DNA of 64,000 nt from Reticulitermes speratus (lineage: Eukaryota > Arthropoda > Insecta > Blattodea > Rhinotermitidae), in assembly GCA_021186555.1 (NCBI GenBank), contig JAJKFL010000330.1, positions 31,598,944 to 31,662,943 of the forward strand, in the 5' to 3' direction. Below are positions 1 to 8,910 of this stretch, in pieces (the stretch's first letter is position 1; every line of letters begins with the position of its first letter). A program made the translations under genes and the position numbers. The notes below the pieces were generated by a model. It worked only from the letters and a program-made list of their open reading frames with translations. It was not told the origin of the DNA and did not search any database.

Positions 1-225
1 GTATCGGGGAAAGTTACTAATAAACTGTTGACACTATACGTTTATGTGCATTTGTTGGTATGAAATAAAACTTCCCTGATGATGGTCTGTAAATAGGCCG
101 AAACATATGTAGGGGTATTTAGTAACTATATAAGAATAGTGTCAAGTGAAACGTGCATTTAGTTGGTTATGAAACGTCGAATAGAAAATGCACAGTGAAT
201 ATAATATAAAGTTTAAAACGGTAAT
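1..225 (+). repeat. Right arm of hammerhead-bearing repeat (family HH-A)
   Basis: The segment holds a hammerhead core at 72-117. It is followed by the tail shared with other copies in the window: an AAGAATA...GTGCATTT.GTTGGTT block, then TGCACaGTGAA...ATAAAGTTT near 195-220. The same order of blocks follows the ribozymes at 13496 and, more loosely, at 60619. The left part lies outside the window. A fragment of a LINE 3' end begins at about 224. This is probably a non-autonomous Penelope-like or retrozyme-like repeat; that assignment is inferred from the ribozyme type. Confidence 0.6.
72..117 (+). ncRNA. Type I hammerhead ribozyme motif
   Basis: CTGATGA at 76-82 is followed by a stem II hairpin (83-99, GGTCT pairing with AGGCC through one wobble), GAAA at 100-103, a minimal stem III built on CATATG, and the cleavage dinucleotide TA at 110-111. 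Stem I pairs CC with GG and extends through G-T wobbles. All conserved hammerhead core positions are present. The very short stem III is typical of hammerheads in Penelope-like elements and animal retrozymes, which often need a dimer to cleave well. Activity is inferred, not shown. Confidence 0.75.
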
Positions 226-311
226 GAAGCTTTGGGTTCCATAAAATGCGAGAAATTTGACTGAGGAACTATTAGGTTTCCAAGTAGAGCTCTGCTCCAT
301 GAAGTTAGTTG
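224..311 (+). mobile_element. LINE 3'-end fragment (family L-RVP)
   Basis: This short piece reads TAATGAAgCTTtGGGTTCC, then a short AT-rich stretch, then GCTCTGCTCCATGaAGTTAGTT. It matches the terminal part of a non-LTR element seen again at 13095, 35170, 44925 and 53455. In the better copies this part encodes the tail of the ORF (residues like MNLRVP) and the start of the 3' untranslated region. The copy is heavily truncated at its 5' end and old. It sits inside the HH-A repeat region. Confidence 0.6.
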
Positions 312-504
312 TAATATACAAAAACATAGCTGCTGAAGTAAACAGATAATACAGGGTATACACAAAAGAATGGTGCGGTTTCAATGGTGAATAAAGGGAA
401 ACCGAACCATTCGTTTGTGTATACCCTGTACAAATATTACACTTTTCTACAATTTTTTTTCACGTTGTATTCACCGTGCATCTTGACAACCAATTAAAAG
501 TTTT

Positions 505-835
505 AGACACCAACATATGCACTGTATTCTTATAAGTAAGTCAATTACAAGTTTTAAAGAAACTTTTAACCTTTTATGGAAAACTAGTATAACACATTCC
601 CCTGGATTTTACATAATTCGACAGCTGGAAGTAATAATACCAAAATCCATTGGGAATTAAGATTCATTTTATTATATGTGGATGTACAAGTTGTTTAAAA
701 ATTAAACTAATAGATGTAAAGCATATGTAAAACTTTTGACCCCCTGAGGATGGCTTGTTAAAAGCCGAAACATATGTACGGGTAACTGACTTATTTATGA
801 GAATATATTGCATATGTTGGTTTCTAAAACTTTTT
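505..835. repeat. Inverted-arm HH-A repeat
   Basis: The left arm (about 505-560) is the reverse complement of the right arm (about 781-835), sharing blocks such as GCATATGTTGGT and TCTAAAAC. Only the right arm still carries a hammerhead core (738-785). The roughly 220 bp between the arms is AT-rich and has no recognisable coding content. The organisation matches the complete palindromes at 13331-13609 and 38110-38342. Confidence 0.6.
738..785 (+). ncRNA. Type I hammerhead ribozyme motif
   Basis: The core CTGAGGA lies at 744-750, stem II (GGCTT...AAGCC) at 752-766, GAAA at 767-770, and CATATGTA at 771-778. Stem I pairs ACCC (739-742) with GGGT (780-783), but the base pair next to the core (743 with 779) is C-C. 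Conserved core bases are present, but the stem I mismatch may weaken activity. Confidence 0.65.
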
Positions 836-898
836 AACTTTTCTACACATTTGTCTCAGATATGCAGATAATTCTTCCGTCACTGAAAGTGCGCCAAC

Positions 899-913
899 GT
901 TCTCTTCTTTCAG
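899..913 (+). promoter_or_regulatory. Possible 3' splice acceptor upstream of SIAH-like ORF
   Basis: A pyrimidine-rich run ending in CTTCTTTCAG lies about 50 bp before the ATG at 962. It could be the acceptor of an intron in the 5' untranslated region. No upstream in-frame exon can be recognised, so this rests on sequence shape alone. Confidence 0.3.
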
Positions 914-961
914 TGCAACCCTAAGGGCGAAGTTCTGCGGACTTCCCAGTCACGGTATATC

Positions 962-1726
962 ATGGATATCTCACAGGAACTACTGGAAGAGCTTGAATGT
1001 CCTGTTTGCCTGGAACGTTTCCAGCCGCCCATAGCAATCTGCGTGAACGGTCATAGTGTCTGCGGAACGTGTAAGACTCAAATATCAACGTGTCCAGTTT
1101 GCAGAGCCATGTTTTTGGACACGCGCAACAGAACACTGGAGAAAGTCATACAAGCAGTACGCCAAGTTACACTTCGATGTCAGTTCCATATAATCGGCTG
1201 CAACTTTACATCTTTGGTGGATGACGTCTCAGAGCATGAAATGATTTGTTCTCGAAGACCTTACAAGTGCCCAGTAGCAGACTGCGCTTGGAACAGTCCA
1301 CTAGATGACGTCAAGAGACACATGACGACGAAACATAAGATCCGGCTACATGCACAGGCTCAAGGAGGAGTGAAATCATTATATAAATATGGGAGTTATG
1401 TCTGGCATAAAGGCATAACATATAGTGACGAATTATTTGTACACGTGTCTAAAGTAGAAAGTGAGATGCTTTACACCTGTGTGCTTCACATTGGTCTCAA
1501 AAATGAAACTTCAAAATTTAGGTATACTGCCAAAATTGGAGGACCAAATAACAATGAGCATGTTCTGGTAGACCATGCAGTGCGTAATTATGCCGAAGGA
1601 TTCGACCAAATTGTTAGTTCCGGCGGTTGTGTCAGTCTCAGCCCAGACATCACTCAGAGATTACTGGGACAGAGAAAGTTAAAGTTACTGGGTATAACGG
1701 TCAAGATACATGTCGCCCAAGGCTAA
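962..1726 (+). CDS. SIAH/Sina-like RING-type E3 ubiquitin ligase
   Basis: This 254-residue protein is predicted to transfer ubiquitin from an E2 to substrates, like Seven-in-absentia proteins. A C3HC4 RING spans residues 13-47 (C13, C16, C27, H31, C34, C37, C44, C47), with the C-x3-H spacing typical of SIAH. Two SIAH-type zinc fingers follow: C73, C80, H92, C96, then C103, C108, H120, H125. Residues from about 130 form a diverged substrate-binding domain ending in VKIHVAQG. The length is slightly below the usual roughly 280 residues, mainly at the N-terminus. The ORF is one exon with no internal stops and starts just before the RING. Insects often carry expanded families of such SIAH-like genes. 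A candidate splice acceptor lies at 899-913 and poly(A)-type signals lie at 1825, 1841 and 2000. It could be a young retrocopy, but the intact reading frame favours a functional gene. The substrate is unknown. Confidence 0.9.
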   Translation: MDISQELLEELECPVCLERFQPPIAICVNGHSVCGTCKTQISTCPVCRAMFLDTRNRTLEKVIQAVRQVTLRCQFHIIGCNFTSLVDDVSEHEMICSRRPYKCPVADCAWNSPLDDVKRHMTTKHKIRLHAQAQGGVKSLYKYGSYVWHKGITYSDELFVHVSKVESEMLYTCVLHIGLKNETSKFRYTAKIGGPNNNEHVLVDHAVRNYAEGFDQIVSSGGCVSLSPDITQRLLGQRKLKLLGITVKIHVAQG

Positions 1727-1754
1727 AGTTCATGGTACAACACAGACACAATTT

Positions 1755-2365
1755 TCATAGTTGCTGTCTTGATGACAGAGTTATAGTCAGTTATTACGAG
1801 TTTATTTATATTTTAAAGTATTTTATTAAAGTTTTAAATTATTAAATACTTTTACGTACTAAATTTTAACGATTAAGTTTAGTGTATCGCCTTAATTATT
1901 TTGTGATAATTTTTAACTAAAATGTCATTTAAAGATTATTTTTAATTTTATAAACACTATAAACTTATTTAATTTAACATTTTTTTTGCGATCGTCAGAA
2001 ATAAAGGGCGGCCTATACATATTAACTCATATTTATAATAAAAATGGAACTTAATATTCAAGCATTATATATTTTCCATAGCTGCTCTTTGATGACAAAG
2101 TTATAATCACAGTTATTATGAATTTATTTATATTTTAAAGTACTTTATTATGTTTTTTCAGTTATTAAACACTTATACGTACTGAACGATAACGATTACA
2201 TTTGGTGTATCACTTTAATAATTAATGTGTGGCAATTTTAACAAAAACTTACTTAAATATTATTTTCCATTTTATGAATACTATACTTAATTTAACATTT
2301 TCTTGCGATCGTCAGAGCTGTCTATAAATATTTCTAATAACATCCAACTAAAATATACAAGCATT
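1755..2365 (+). repeat. Tandemly duplicated 3' flank of the SIAH-like gene
   Basis: About 300 bp after the stop codon (1755-2068) is repeated directly at 2078-2365 with perhaps 15-20 percent divergence. Shared landmarks in order are TGATGACAgAGTTATA, TTTATTTATATTTTAAAGTA, a GCGATCGTCAGA block near 1988 and 2305, and CAAGCATTAT. The first copy contains ATTAAA and AATAAA signals and is probably the gene's 3' untranslated region. The second copy could be left from a tandem gene duplication that lost its coding part, or a local duplication of non-coding DNA. Confidence 0.7.
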
Positions 2366-2430
2366 ATGGACAATATGTGAAAAATATTATTAAATTAAAT
2401 ACCTTTCACTGTATTTTCGAACAATTGCAA

Positions 2431-2654
2431 GCATGTGATCTGCGATCTTCTGGGGTATTACGCATCGTCGACTGGTAATCCTTTATCGACGTTTCGGGAC
2501 AACGTATAGGTCCCATCTTCAAGGGTCAAGAAGTCTTCTTGGACTTCTTGACCCTTAAAGATGGGACCTATACGTTGTCCCGAAACGTCGATAAAGGATT
2601 ACCACGCGACGCTGCGTAACATCCCAGAAGAGCGCAAATCGCATCAACATCGCG
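2431..2654. repeat. Inverted repeat of family HH-B (GACGTTTCGG, hammerhead-like)
   Basis: Two arms of about 100 bp face each other around a short centre near 2533-2542. Each carries GACGTTTCGGGACAACGTAT or its complement with the paired GGGAC/GTCCC stem, and ends in a conserved AGAAGAGCGCAAATCGCAT block. The pattern resembles CTGAAGA, stem II, CGAAAC in order, but in both arms here the first core box is altered (TTGAAGA and TTAAAGA). Relatives lie at 16735, 21139 and 37377. The spacer has no coding content. This is probably a non-autonomous retroelement end of Penelope type, by inference. Confidence 0.6.
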
Positions 2655-3329
2655 GCGGAAGCCTGAAATTGCAATCATGTACCTGAATTACGCGCAGACA
2701 GCTCTGTCCTCTTACCATTTGTATTAACGTCGCACAGACGCCTCATGACGCACAAATATGACGTACAGAGATTCACAACGCGCGTCTGCAGCTCTCGAAG
2801 TGATTTGTTTTGTATTTCACGTATGTCTGATTTTTGTTCACATGTGTAACAGTTTTATATTATTAAAAATAATACACCTCAAATAAATAGCCACATTGAA
2901 ATAAATATTAATTTCATAAAAACTGTACACCCAGGCCTTATAAATAAGGCTGTTCCAGCGCTCTGGTGACCTCGACAATGTCCTTTAGGTTGATTAAAAG
3001 GGCGCAGAATGTCTTCAGTAGTTGAACCAGTAGGTATCATCATCTGAAGAGCTCTGCTTCAGCCAAATCCAGTTACTGCATCTACAAAGCCTACATGAAT
3101 GTCACGATATCCTTAACTTAACACTGCATTACACACTGCACTATATAAACTTGTTGACATAAAACTCTGCCCAAAAAATAACTTAATTTGCTTTACTTTC
3201 TTAAGGACAGCTTTCTGCAAAGGAATAAAACACATGCAGTTGATATGCCTCATTTAAAAACTGTATAATTAATTTTGGAATCTCTAAATGGAGTTTATCT
3301 GCAAGCAGGCACGAATATTAACATAAGGT
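2655..3329. other. Non-genic stretch
   Basis: A CpG-containing segment (2655-2800) is followed by AT-rich sequence. No ORF, tRNA-like head or repeat shared with the rest of the window was recognised, apart from the GCGGCGGAAGCCTGAAAT block at about 2652-2670 that closes HH-B copies. Confidence 0.5.
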
Positions 3330-3342
3330 ACAGGACACTATG

Positions 3343-3622
3343 GGGCACGCGGTGGCGCAGTTGGTTGAGGCACTGCGCCGGAAGGTCGCGGGTTCGATTC
3401 CCGATAGTATCATTGACATAATCCTTTCGGCCGCACTATGGTCATGGGGTCGACTCAGCCTCTAACAGAAATGAGTACCAGAAGTATTTTCTGGGGGGTA
3501 AAGGCGGCCGGTGCGTAGGGCTGACAACCTTATCACCATCATGTGCCGATTGTCGAGAGATCTGGGAGCCTCAGCCTCCTGGAACCCTAAGGGCCTGTCC
3601 AGGTCTGTAATGGGATTGCTTT
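3343..3622 (+). mobile_element. tRNA-derived SINE, family A
   Basis: A tRNA-like head (GGTGGCGCAGTTGG A box, GGTCGCGGGTTCGATTCC B box) is followed by the family A body: GCCGCACTATGG, GAGTACCAG, GGCGGCCGGTGCGTAGGG, and the end TGTAATGGGATTGCTTTAC. An imperfect 12-bp target duplication flanks it (3330-3341 and 3623-3634, one difference). SINEs carry no protein and are moved by LINE machinery. Other copies lie at 6049, 7660, 34700, 44476, 48136 and 52657. Confidence 0.85.
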
Positions 3623-3634
3623 ACAGGAAACTAT

Positions 3635-4120
3635 ACACTGTAAGTAGAATGGGAATAGGTTTGAACTTCTATAATGTTACGCAGTAAGAGGGAAGCGTGA
3701 AATAATTTAAAAAAATACACACGAAGAGGAGCAGTCAGTCACAATTCTATTTGCAGTGTCCTAATGCATATTGTGCAGCATAATATACAACAGGACACTG
3801 GAAAATAGAATTGTGATTGACTGCTCCTATCCACTTAATGAATATCACAATGGGAAGCCACACGTAAAGAGTGAAATAATTTATTGAATTCTGGTAGAAT
3901 ATAATGATTTATTTAATGGATTAGACGAATGGAAAATCTGTTATTAATAAGATTATAAGAACACAATACAAGACGACTATATAACACTTCAAGAAAGTGG
4001 TTATAGTACAACAAGAGTGTCGGAAGGATGTTTTTAATTTTATATTTTCATTTCCTTGCATTATAACTAGATTTTTCACTATCAACCAACAAAGGCACAC
4101 AACTGTCACAGATTCACGAT
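3635..4120. other. Non-genic AT-rich stretch
   Basis: A short inverted pair, CAGTCACAATTCTATTT near 3736 and AAATAGAATTGTGATTGACTG near 3803, forms arms about 19 bp long around some 50 bp. Otherwise no feature was recognised. Confidence 0.4.
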
Positions 4121-4141
4121 AATATATTTAAAAAACACTAC

Positions 4142-4184
4142 ACTCCTACATGTTTCGGATCATACTGGTCCATCATCAGGGAGT
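4142..4184 (-). ncRNA. Type I hammerhead ribozyme motif
   Basis: On the minus strand the order is ACTCC, CTGATGA, a stem II with GGA/TCC pairing, GAAA, CATG, TA, GGAGT. Stem I (ACTCC with GGAGT) is fully complementary and the core is intact. Stem III is only about two base pairs, as in other copies of this family. It lies in a single left arm; no matching right arm is seen nearby. Confidence 0.7.
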
Positions 4185-4333
4185 ACATCGAATTTTGTAT
4201 AAAACAATTACTTAACATATATATTTCTTTGTCCCCTTGTATATGTAAAACTGATGGAAATTCTCCATGTAGCGAGTATGTGTAACCGACAGAACTGCAA
4301 ATTGGAGCAACGTCAAGATATGATGGAAGTGTT

Positions 4334-4723
4334 TCTTCTTCTTCTTCCATGGCGTTACAGCCCGAGGTGGGCCAAAGCCTCCTTCTTTTTTGGGATTTTC
4401 ATCCCGAAGGTTGTAGTGAGTGACCGGCTCACTGACCGCACAAGTTTTTGCTCCATCCTGATGAGACTGCCAGGGCCAGGAGACTTTGGTGAGAAATGGC
4501 CGCTTGAATTTTGCTTACGGACATTACTGGTTCTATTCATGCCCGAAGGTTCTTTACATGCCGTAAATGTACGACATGGGACCGACGGCTTTACTTCCCC
4601 TCCGAAGGAAGTGGTGCTACGGATTTTTATCACCCTTAAAAATCCATCGCCCTCAGTCGGGATCGAACCCGCGAACCTTGGTCCAGTGGCGAGCACGCTA
4701 ACCACTAGTCCACCGAGGGCGAC
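4334..4723 (-). mobile_element. tRNA-derived SINE, family B
   Basis: On the minus strand it begins with a tRNA-like head (GGTGGACTAGTGGTTAGCG A box; GGTTCGCGGGTTCGATCCCG B box). The family B body follows, containing AAGCCGTCGGTCCCATGTCG and GGCATGTAAAGAACCTTCGG, and it ends in a simple AAG-rich tail. An exact 12-bp target duplication, GATGGAAGTGTT, flanks it at 4322-4333 and 4724-4735, so the insertion boundaries are firm. Short open frames inside it are not genes. Confidence 0.9.
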
Positions 4724-4735
4724 GATGGAAGTGTT

Positions 4736-5140
4736 CACGCTACCGTAAACACTTCCCTCATATCCACACGCACGAATGTTTCCAGTAAAAAATTATATCC
4801 GCACACAACGGGATGTCCGTTGATTTACAAAATTGAGTGGGACACGTGCAGGACACGCTGAGCCATGTCGTGGATACTCCACGAGGCAGCAGCTGAGGCC
4901 TGGCACTATCCCAATATTAGAAGGCACGGACAGTGGGATAACCTTCAGCAAGAGAGGAGCTGGAGCCACCAGAATGCAAAAACAGAATCCGTCCGCCGGA
5001 GGGTGTGTACTGTATTCAGGAGGTGTAAAGTTCAGTTACCCAGAACCTCGCAGTCCTTGGCCACGCGGTCGTGGTTTATTCGACTTGAAGGTAAACGCCT
5101 TCCAGTAAAGATAGCCACATGCTTCTTCAAATAACTACCA
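4736..5140. other. Non-genic stretch with short overlapping ORFs
   Basis: Two overlapping open frames of about 90 codons (4833-5108 and 4865-5134) lie on the plus strand. Neither resembles a known family and they overlap in different phases, which argues against coding. No repeat shared elsewhere in the window was recognised. Confidence 0.3.
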
Positions 5141-5149
5141 TCTATTTTT

Positions 5150-5455
5150 TTTCTATAGCGTACATAACGTCGCTTATGTTGGCTTGTCTGAGGTATGGTT
5201 TGATATATACGACGTTTCGGGAACACTTTTTTAAGAATCTAAAATCTTATATGTGAATGGTCGCAACAAATACCACATAGGAGAACAAGACAGCTGTAAA
5301 TAAGGCGCAGGGAATACTGAGACTGTGTAAAGTGCAGAAAAGAAAACTGAATACGTTAAAGATTCTTATATTCTGGGAAGTAGCACCTTGAAATTTTGCA
5401 GATTCATACGTTTCGGGGGAAGATGCTGTTTCCTTCTTCAGGGCAGGAAATTCTA
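5150..5455. repeat. Diverged HH-B family pieces
   Basis: ACGACGTTTCGGGAACAC lies at about 5208. A second motif at 5405-5450 reads on the minus strand CCTGAAGAAGG, a stem region, CCCCGAAACG. It keeps CTGAAGA and GAAAC in the right order. The two pieces are separated by unrelated DNA and the flanking stems are weak. Confidence 0.4.
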
Positions 5456-5689
5456 CTGTGAAGACTGAGACAACATTATTCTATGAAACGTCGATACCTA
5501 TGTATCGTACTACATAGTGTTACATCCCATAAGATAACCTCCCAAGTGACAACTGTGAGAACCCCAAACGTCACATATTGGGAGAGCCGATTACGAAATT
5601 GTATCAATTTCAAAACTTTTCCTGTCAAGGCAGCAGGCGGTAGAGCCACAGATCACGACTGACACAAGCATGGCCTATCACAAAAAGGC

Positions 5690-6010
5690 GTGCCTCTGCG
5701 TAGAATGAGGTAAAGCTCTCTCCGTGATTAACCACCACGCCTTGACAAATTATACGGGTGTGGCGTTAATGCTGAGCAGTAGTTATAGGCGAGAACTTTG
5801 ATAAAGTCTCCGTCCGACTTTGCCCCTATGGAAGGACTATAGGATTACCATGTAGCTGGATGGGCTGAGATAATTTTCAAGCTGGTCTTTCAGTCCGCAG
5901 TACTATATTTCAGTGTCAAGTACTGGGACTCGGCTATGGGATGGAGAGCCCGGGGTACGAATCCCGGCAGAGGCAATAGATTATTATCTGCTCCAAAACG
6001 TCCAGAAAGC
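5690..6010 (+). repeat. Diverged SINE-like sequence
   Basis: A B-box-like GGGGTACGAATCCCGGC at about 5951 is followed by AGAGGCAATAGATT, similar to the internal part of the family F copy at 46265. Upstream sequence shows only loose similarity to known families. Boundaries are uncertain. Confidence 0.3.
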
Positions 6011-6048
6011 TCTGCGGCCCACATAGCCTCCTATTCAATAAAAAAAAT

Positions 6049-6343
6049 AGGTAAAGCAATTCCTGTACAAGCCCTTAGGGTTCCAGGAGGTTGAGGCTCC
6101 AAGATTTTTAGAGAACCAGCACATGAAGGTTGTAAGTTTGTCAGCCCTATGCACCGGCCGCCTTTACACCCAGGAAATATTCCTGGTACTCATTTCTGTT
6201 AGAGGCTAAGTCGACCCAAGGGCCAAAGCGCGACCGGAAGGATTATGTCGATGAAAAATTCCAATGACACCAACGAGAATCGAACCCGCTACCTTCCGGC
6301 TTTCTAGAGCAGTGCCTCAACCAACTGCGCCACCTCGTGGATT
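6049..6343 (-). mobile_element. tRNA-derived SINE, family A
   Basis: This is a reverse-oriented copy running from GTAAAGCAATTCC (element 3' end) to the tRNA-like head near 6270-6343 (GAATCGAACCCGC, then CAACCAACTGCGCC). It has moderate divergence from the copies at 3343 and 44476. No clear target duplication was found. Confidence 0.8.
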
Positions 6344-7095
6344 CAATGGGTACCTAAGGCTTATTCCGCTGGGGAAAAGCGGCCGGGGAGTGAGATTGAC
6401 CATGACCTTCATTTATTGCCGAGGTTGAGTGGAGATATACCTCCACTTCCCCTAGATGCTTTCGTGGCGTGTGTAAGGTAAACTTTACCTCTTGGGGAAT
6501 ACCACCCAACGACGACTCCGTTCCATGAGATTAGTTATAAAACTCTGCATTAAATGCGGATAATGTGTTAGATAAGACATGACAGAGAGTTATGGGTACA
6601 GAATATAATGCGAAGAAACTGCAGTAAAGTCCAGATTTCAGTCTACAGGACTGATGTACAAGGATCGTGCGCCATATGGAGATTTACAGTGTCTACACAC
6701 GCGAAATTTTACAGCCTGTTTATCGCAATGCTGCTAATGTATACAAAAGTTAAAAATGCATTCAATGATTTATTACCAGAGGAATGTCTTCAGGGACGTC
6801 GACAGAGCTCTGACTGTGCTTTGGAAAGGCAGATGTATCTGCGATGTTATAGGCAATCCAACCGTATATCTCAAGTTTGACATTCTTATCCTTAACACTA
6901 AAAACGATAGAGCTGGGACAAGATGTTTATCCCGCATTTGAAAGGTAAATGACTCGAGATCACAAGACCGAATACATGCGTTACACTCACGGAATAAATC
7001 TAAAGTTTTTCTACACATGCCATGAAGAAAAATAAAGGGGGAAACCATGGTTACCTTGGTAAATACGGTAAAGAAATTATCCATCTTAACGACAG
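6344..7095. other. Non-genic stretch
   Basis: 6400-6460 has a GAGTGGAGATATACCTCCACTTCC hairpin-like block that recalls the 3' part of SINE family F. The remainder has small open frames (up to about 109 codons on the minus strand at 6773-7102) without recognisable similarity. Confidence 0.3.
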
Positions 7096-7109
7096 TAACC
7101 AAAGTAGTC

Positions 7110-7479
7110 GTCCTTTAATAGGACACAATCCAGAGTGGTTGTTGGCTTACTTACTGGACATAACACTCTGAGAAGACATCTTCACATAATGGGACTAAGT
7201 GATAGCCCCATGTGTAGGAAATGCAGAGCAGAGGAGGAAACCTCAGCTCATGTTTTGTGCGAATGTGAAGCCTTGGCAACACATAGACATATTTACTTGG
7301 GGTCTTTCTTTTTACACCCTGAAGATATCAAAGAACTAGACCTAGGGGCGATCTGGACCTTTATTATAAGGACAGGGCTCCTGACCTAGATTTGGTTAAG
7401 GGGCACAAAGGGCCTGCTAAAGGCCTACGTGCATCGGGACCATAAAGGGCCCGACCCATATTTCTATTCTATTCTATTC
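7110..7479 (+). mobile_element. 5'-truncated LINE with RNase H / zinc-knuckle ORF end
   Basis: This recent non-LTR insertion is bounded by an exact 14-bp target duplication, TAACCAAAGTAGTC, at 7096-7109 and 7480-7493. Its open frame (7135-7389) encodes the C-terminal tail typical of I/Jockey-type ORF2 proteins: a TGHNTLRRHLHIMGL segment, then C-x2-C...H-x4-C (CRKCRAEEETSAHVLCEC), then GAIWTFIIRTGLL and a stop. About 90 bp of 3' untranslated sequence ends in a (TTCTA)n-type tail. Nothing is left of the endonuclease or RT domains. The intact duplication implies a young insertion. Confidence 0.85.
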
Positions 7480-7659
7480 TAACCAAAGTAGTCACACTGG
7501 GTGTAGGTCTCCATTTAAAGTCCAGGCTCGTAGCCAAGAGGGTGCATTCTGGATGGGCCCACTAGGAATTTGACAAAATATCAAAGACGAACATGCTGAT
7601 CAGCCCAATAAAAAAAATTGCGATACTCTACCGCATCCACGTGTTGCCCCTTTTGAACT

Positions 7660-7968
7660 GCCTTAGTTGGAAACGGTTGAGGCACTGCGCTACAAGTCGG
7701 AAGGTCGCGGGTTCGATTCTCGATGAGGTCATTAGGATTTTTAGTTGACATAATCCTCCCGGCCGCACTATGGCCCTGGGGTCGACTCAGCCTCTAACAG
7801 GAATGAGTACCAGGGATGTTGCCTGGGGGTAAAGGCGGCCGGTGCTTAGGGCTGACAACCTTACAACCTTCATGTGCTGATTGTCTAGAAATCTGGAAGC
7901 CTCAACCTCCTGGAAGTTTCAGGGCCTGTCCAGGCCTGTAATGGGATTGCTTTACCTTTGCTTTGCTT
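7660..7968 (+). mobile_element. tRNA-derived SINE, family A
   Basis: The head is diverged at its 5' edge (GGTTGAGGCACTGCGC), but the B box GGTCGCGGGTTCGATTC is clear. The body ends with TAATGGGATTGCTTTACC followed by a short TTTGCT repeat. An insertion of about 15 bp follows the head compared with other copies. Confidence 0.8.
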
Positions 7969-8330
7969 TTACAGTTGCACCATTCAGACGGACAGACATG
8001 ACGTAGCGAATATTCGATTATTGCAAGTGCTTACAGCCCACGACTGAAATGCCATAGGGGTGGCACAAGCAGTGTCAATTGTTTTGAGTTCCAAGCCCCT
8101 GCAGCCGGACACTCATGAAACACTGAGCACAAGAGCGTGGAGATTTTAAAGCGCTTGGCACAACTTTCATCTGCCCAACGCTGAGAAAACACCACACGGC
8201 ACTTCACGTATAATCCACCTGCATATATCTTCTTAATTCATTCAAAAACTTGACTATCAACACACATTGCCTTTCCATTATTTTGTTAACATGCAGTAAA
8301 GTTTACTACATTTCGTTCATTGGTACTTTT
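7969..8330. other. Non-genic stretch
   Basis: No ORF, repeat or RNA gene was recognised. Confidence 0.4.
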
Positions 8331-8405
8331 TTTTTGTGGAGAAGGGCCCCGCAGCAGATGCTACGGGCGCACCGCAGCCTTAAGGCTTATTGTGCAACCC
8401 TGTGA
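8331..8405 (-). mobile_element. 3' tail of SINE family E (long form)
   Basis: The poly-T run at 8328-8337 plus GTGGAGAAGGGCCCCGCAGC and CCTTAAGGCTTATTGTGCAA is the reverse complement of 32810-32880, the tail of the SINE E copy at 32590. Only the tail is present here. Confidence 0.6.
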
Positions 8406-8492
8406 TGAAGATGACAGAAAGATGTTCGATACTTTATACAGGGCGTGCCAGCAGAATTGGACGATTTTCAGATCGCTGTTTTAATGAACTGA

Positions 8493-8910
8493 CTTGAATA
8501 TAAGAAACATAAAAAATCACGGAGTATCAGCAGAGAAATGCCGTTTAATATTAGCCTTTTACTTCTTAAATTTTTTTTCCCCCAATGGCGCAACAGCCCC
8601 TAGTGGACCAGAGCCACCTGATTATCGAGGCTTCACGATCACACTCAGACACACCACACTCGGTGGGACTCCTCTGGACGAGTGATCAGCCCCGACGCAG
8701 AGACCTCTACCTGACAACACACAACACTCACATCCATGACCCCAGCAGGATTCGAACCCACAATCCCAGTAAGCGAACGGCCGCAGACCCACGCCTTAGA
8801 CCGCGCGGCCACTGGGATCGACCGGGCTTGGGGCTTGAACATAAGAAACACAAAAAGTTACAGAGTATCAGCAGTAAAATGCCGTTTATTATTCGCCTTT
8901 AGTTATTAAA
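8493..8910 (-). mobile_element. SINE family C flanked by 78-bp direct duplication
   Basis: The SINE (about 8575-8833, minus strand) has its tRNA-like head at 8745-8820 (GGATTCGAACCCACAATCCC, GCGCGGCCACTGGGATCG) and body segments CACTCGGTGGGACTCCTCTG and ACCTCTACCTGACAACACAC. On both sides lies a 77-78 bp segment (8493-8570 and 8834-8910) with the common block GAGTATCAGCAG and AAATGCCGTTTA, roughly 85 percent identical. This is much longer than an ordinary target duplication. Confidence 0.75.
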
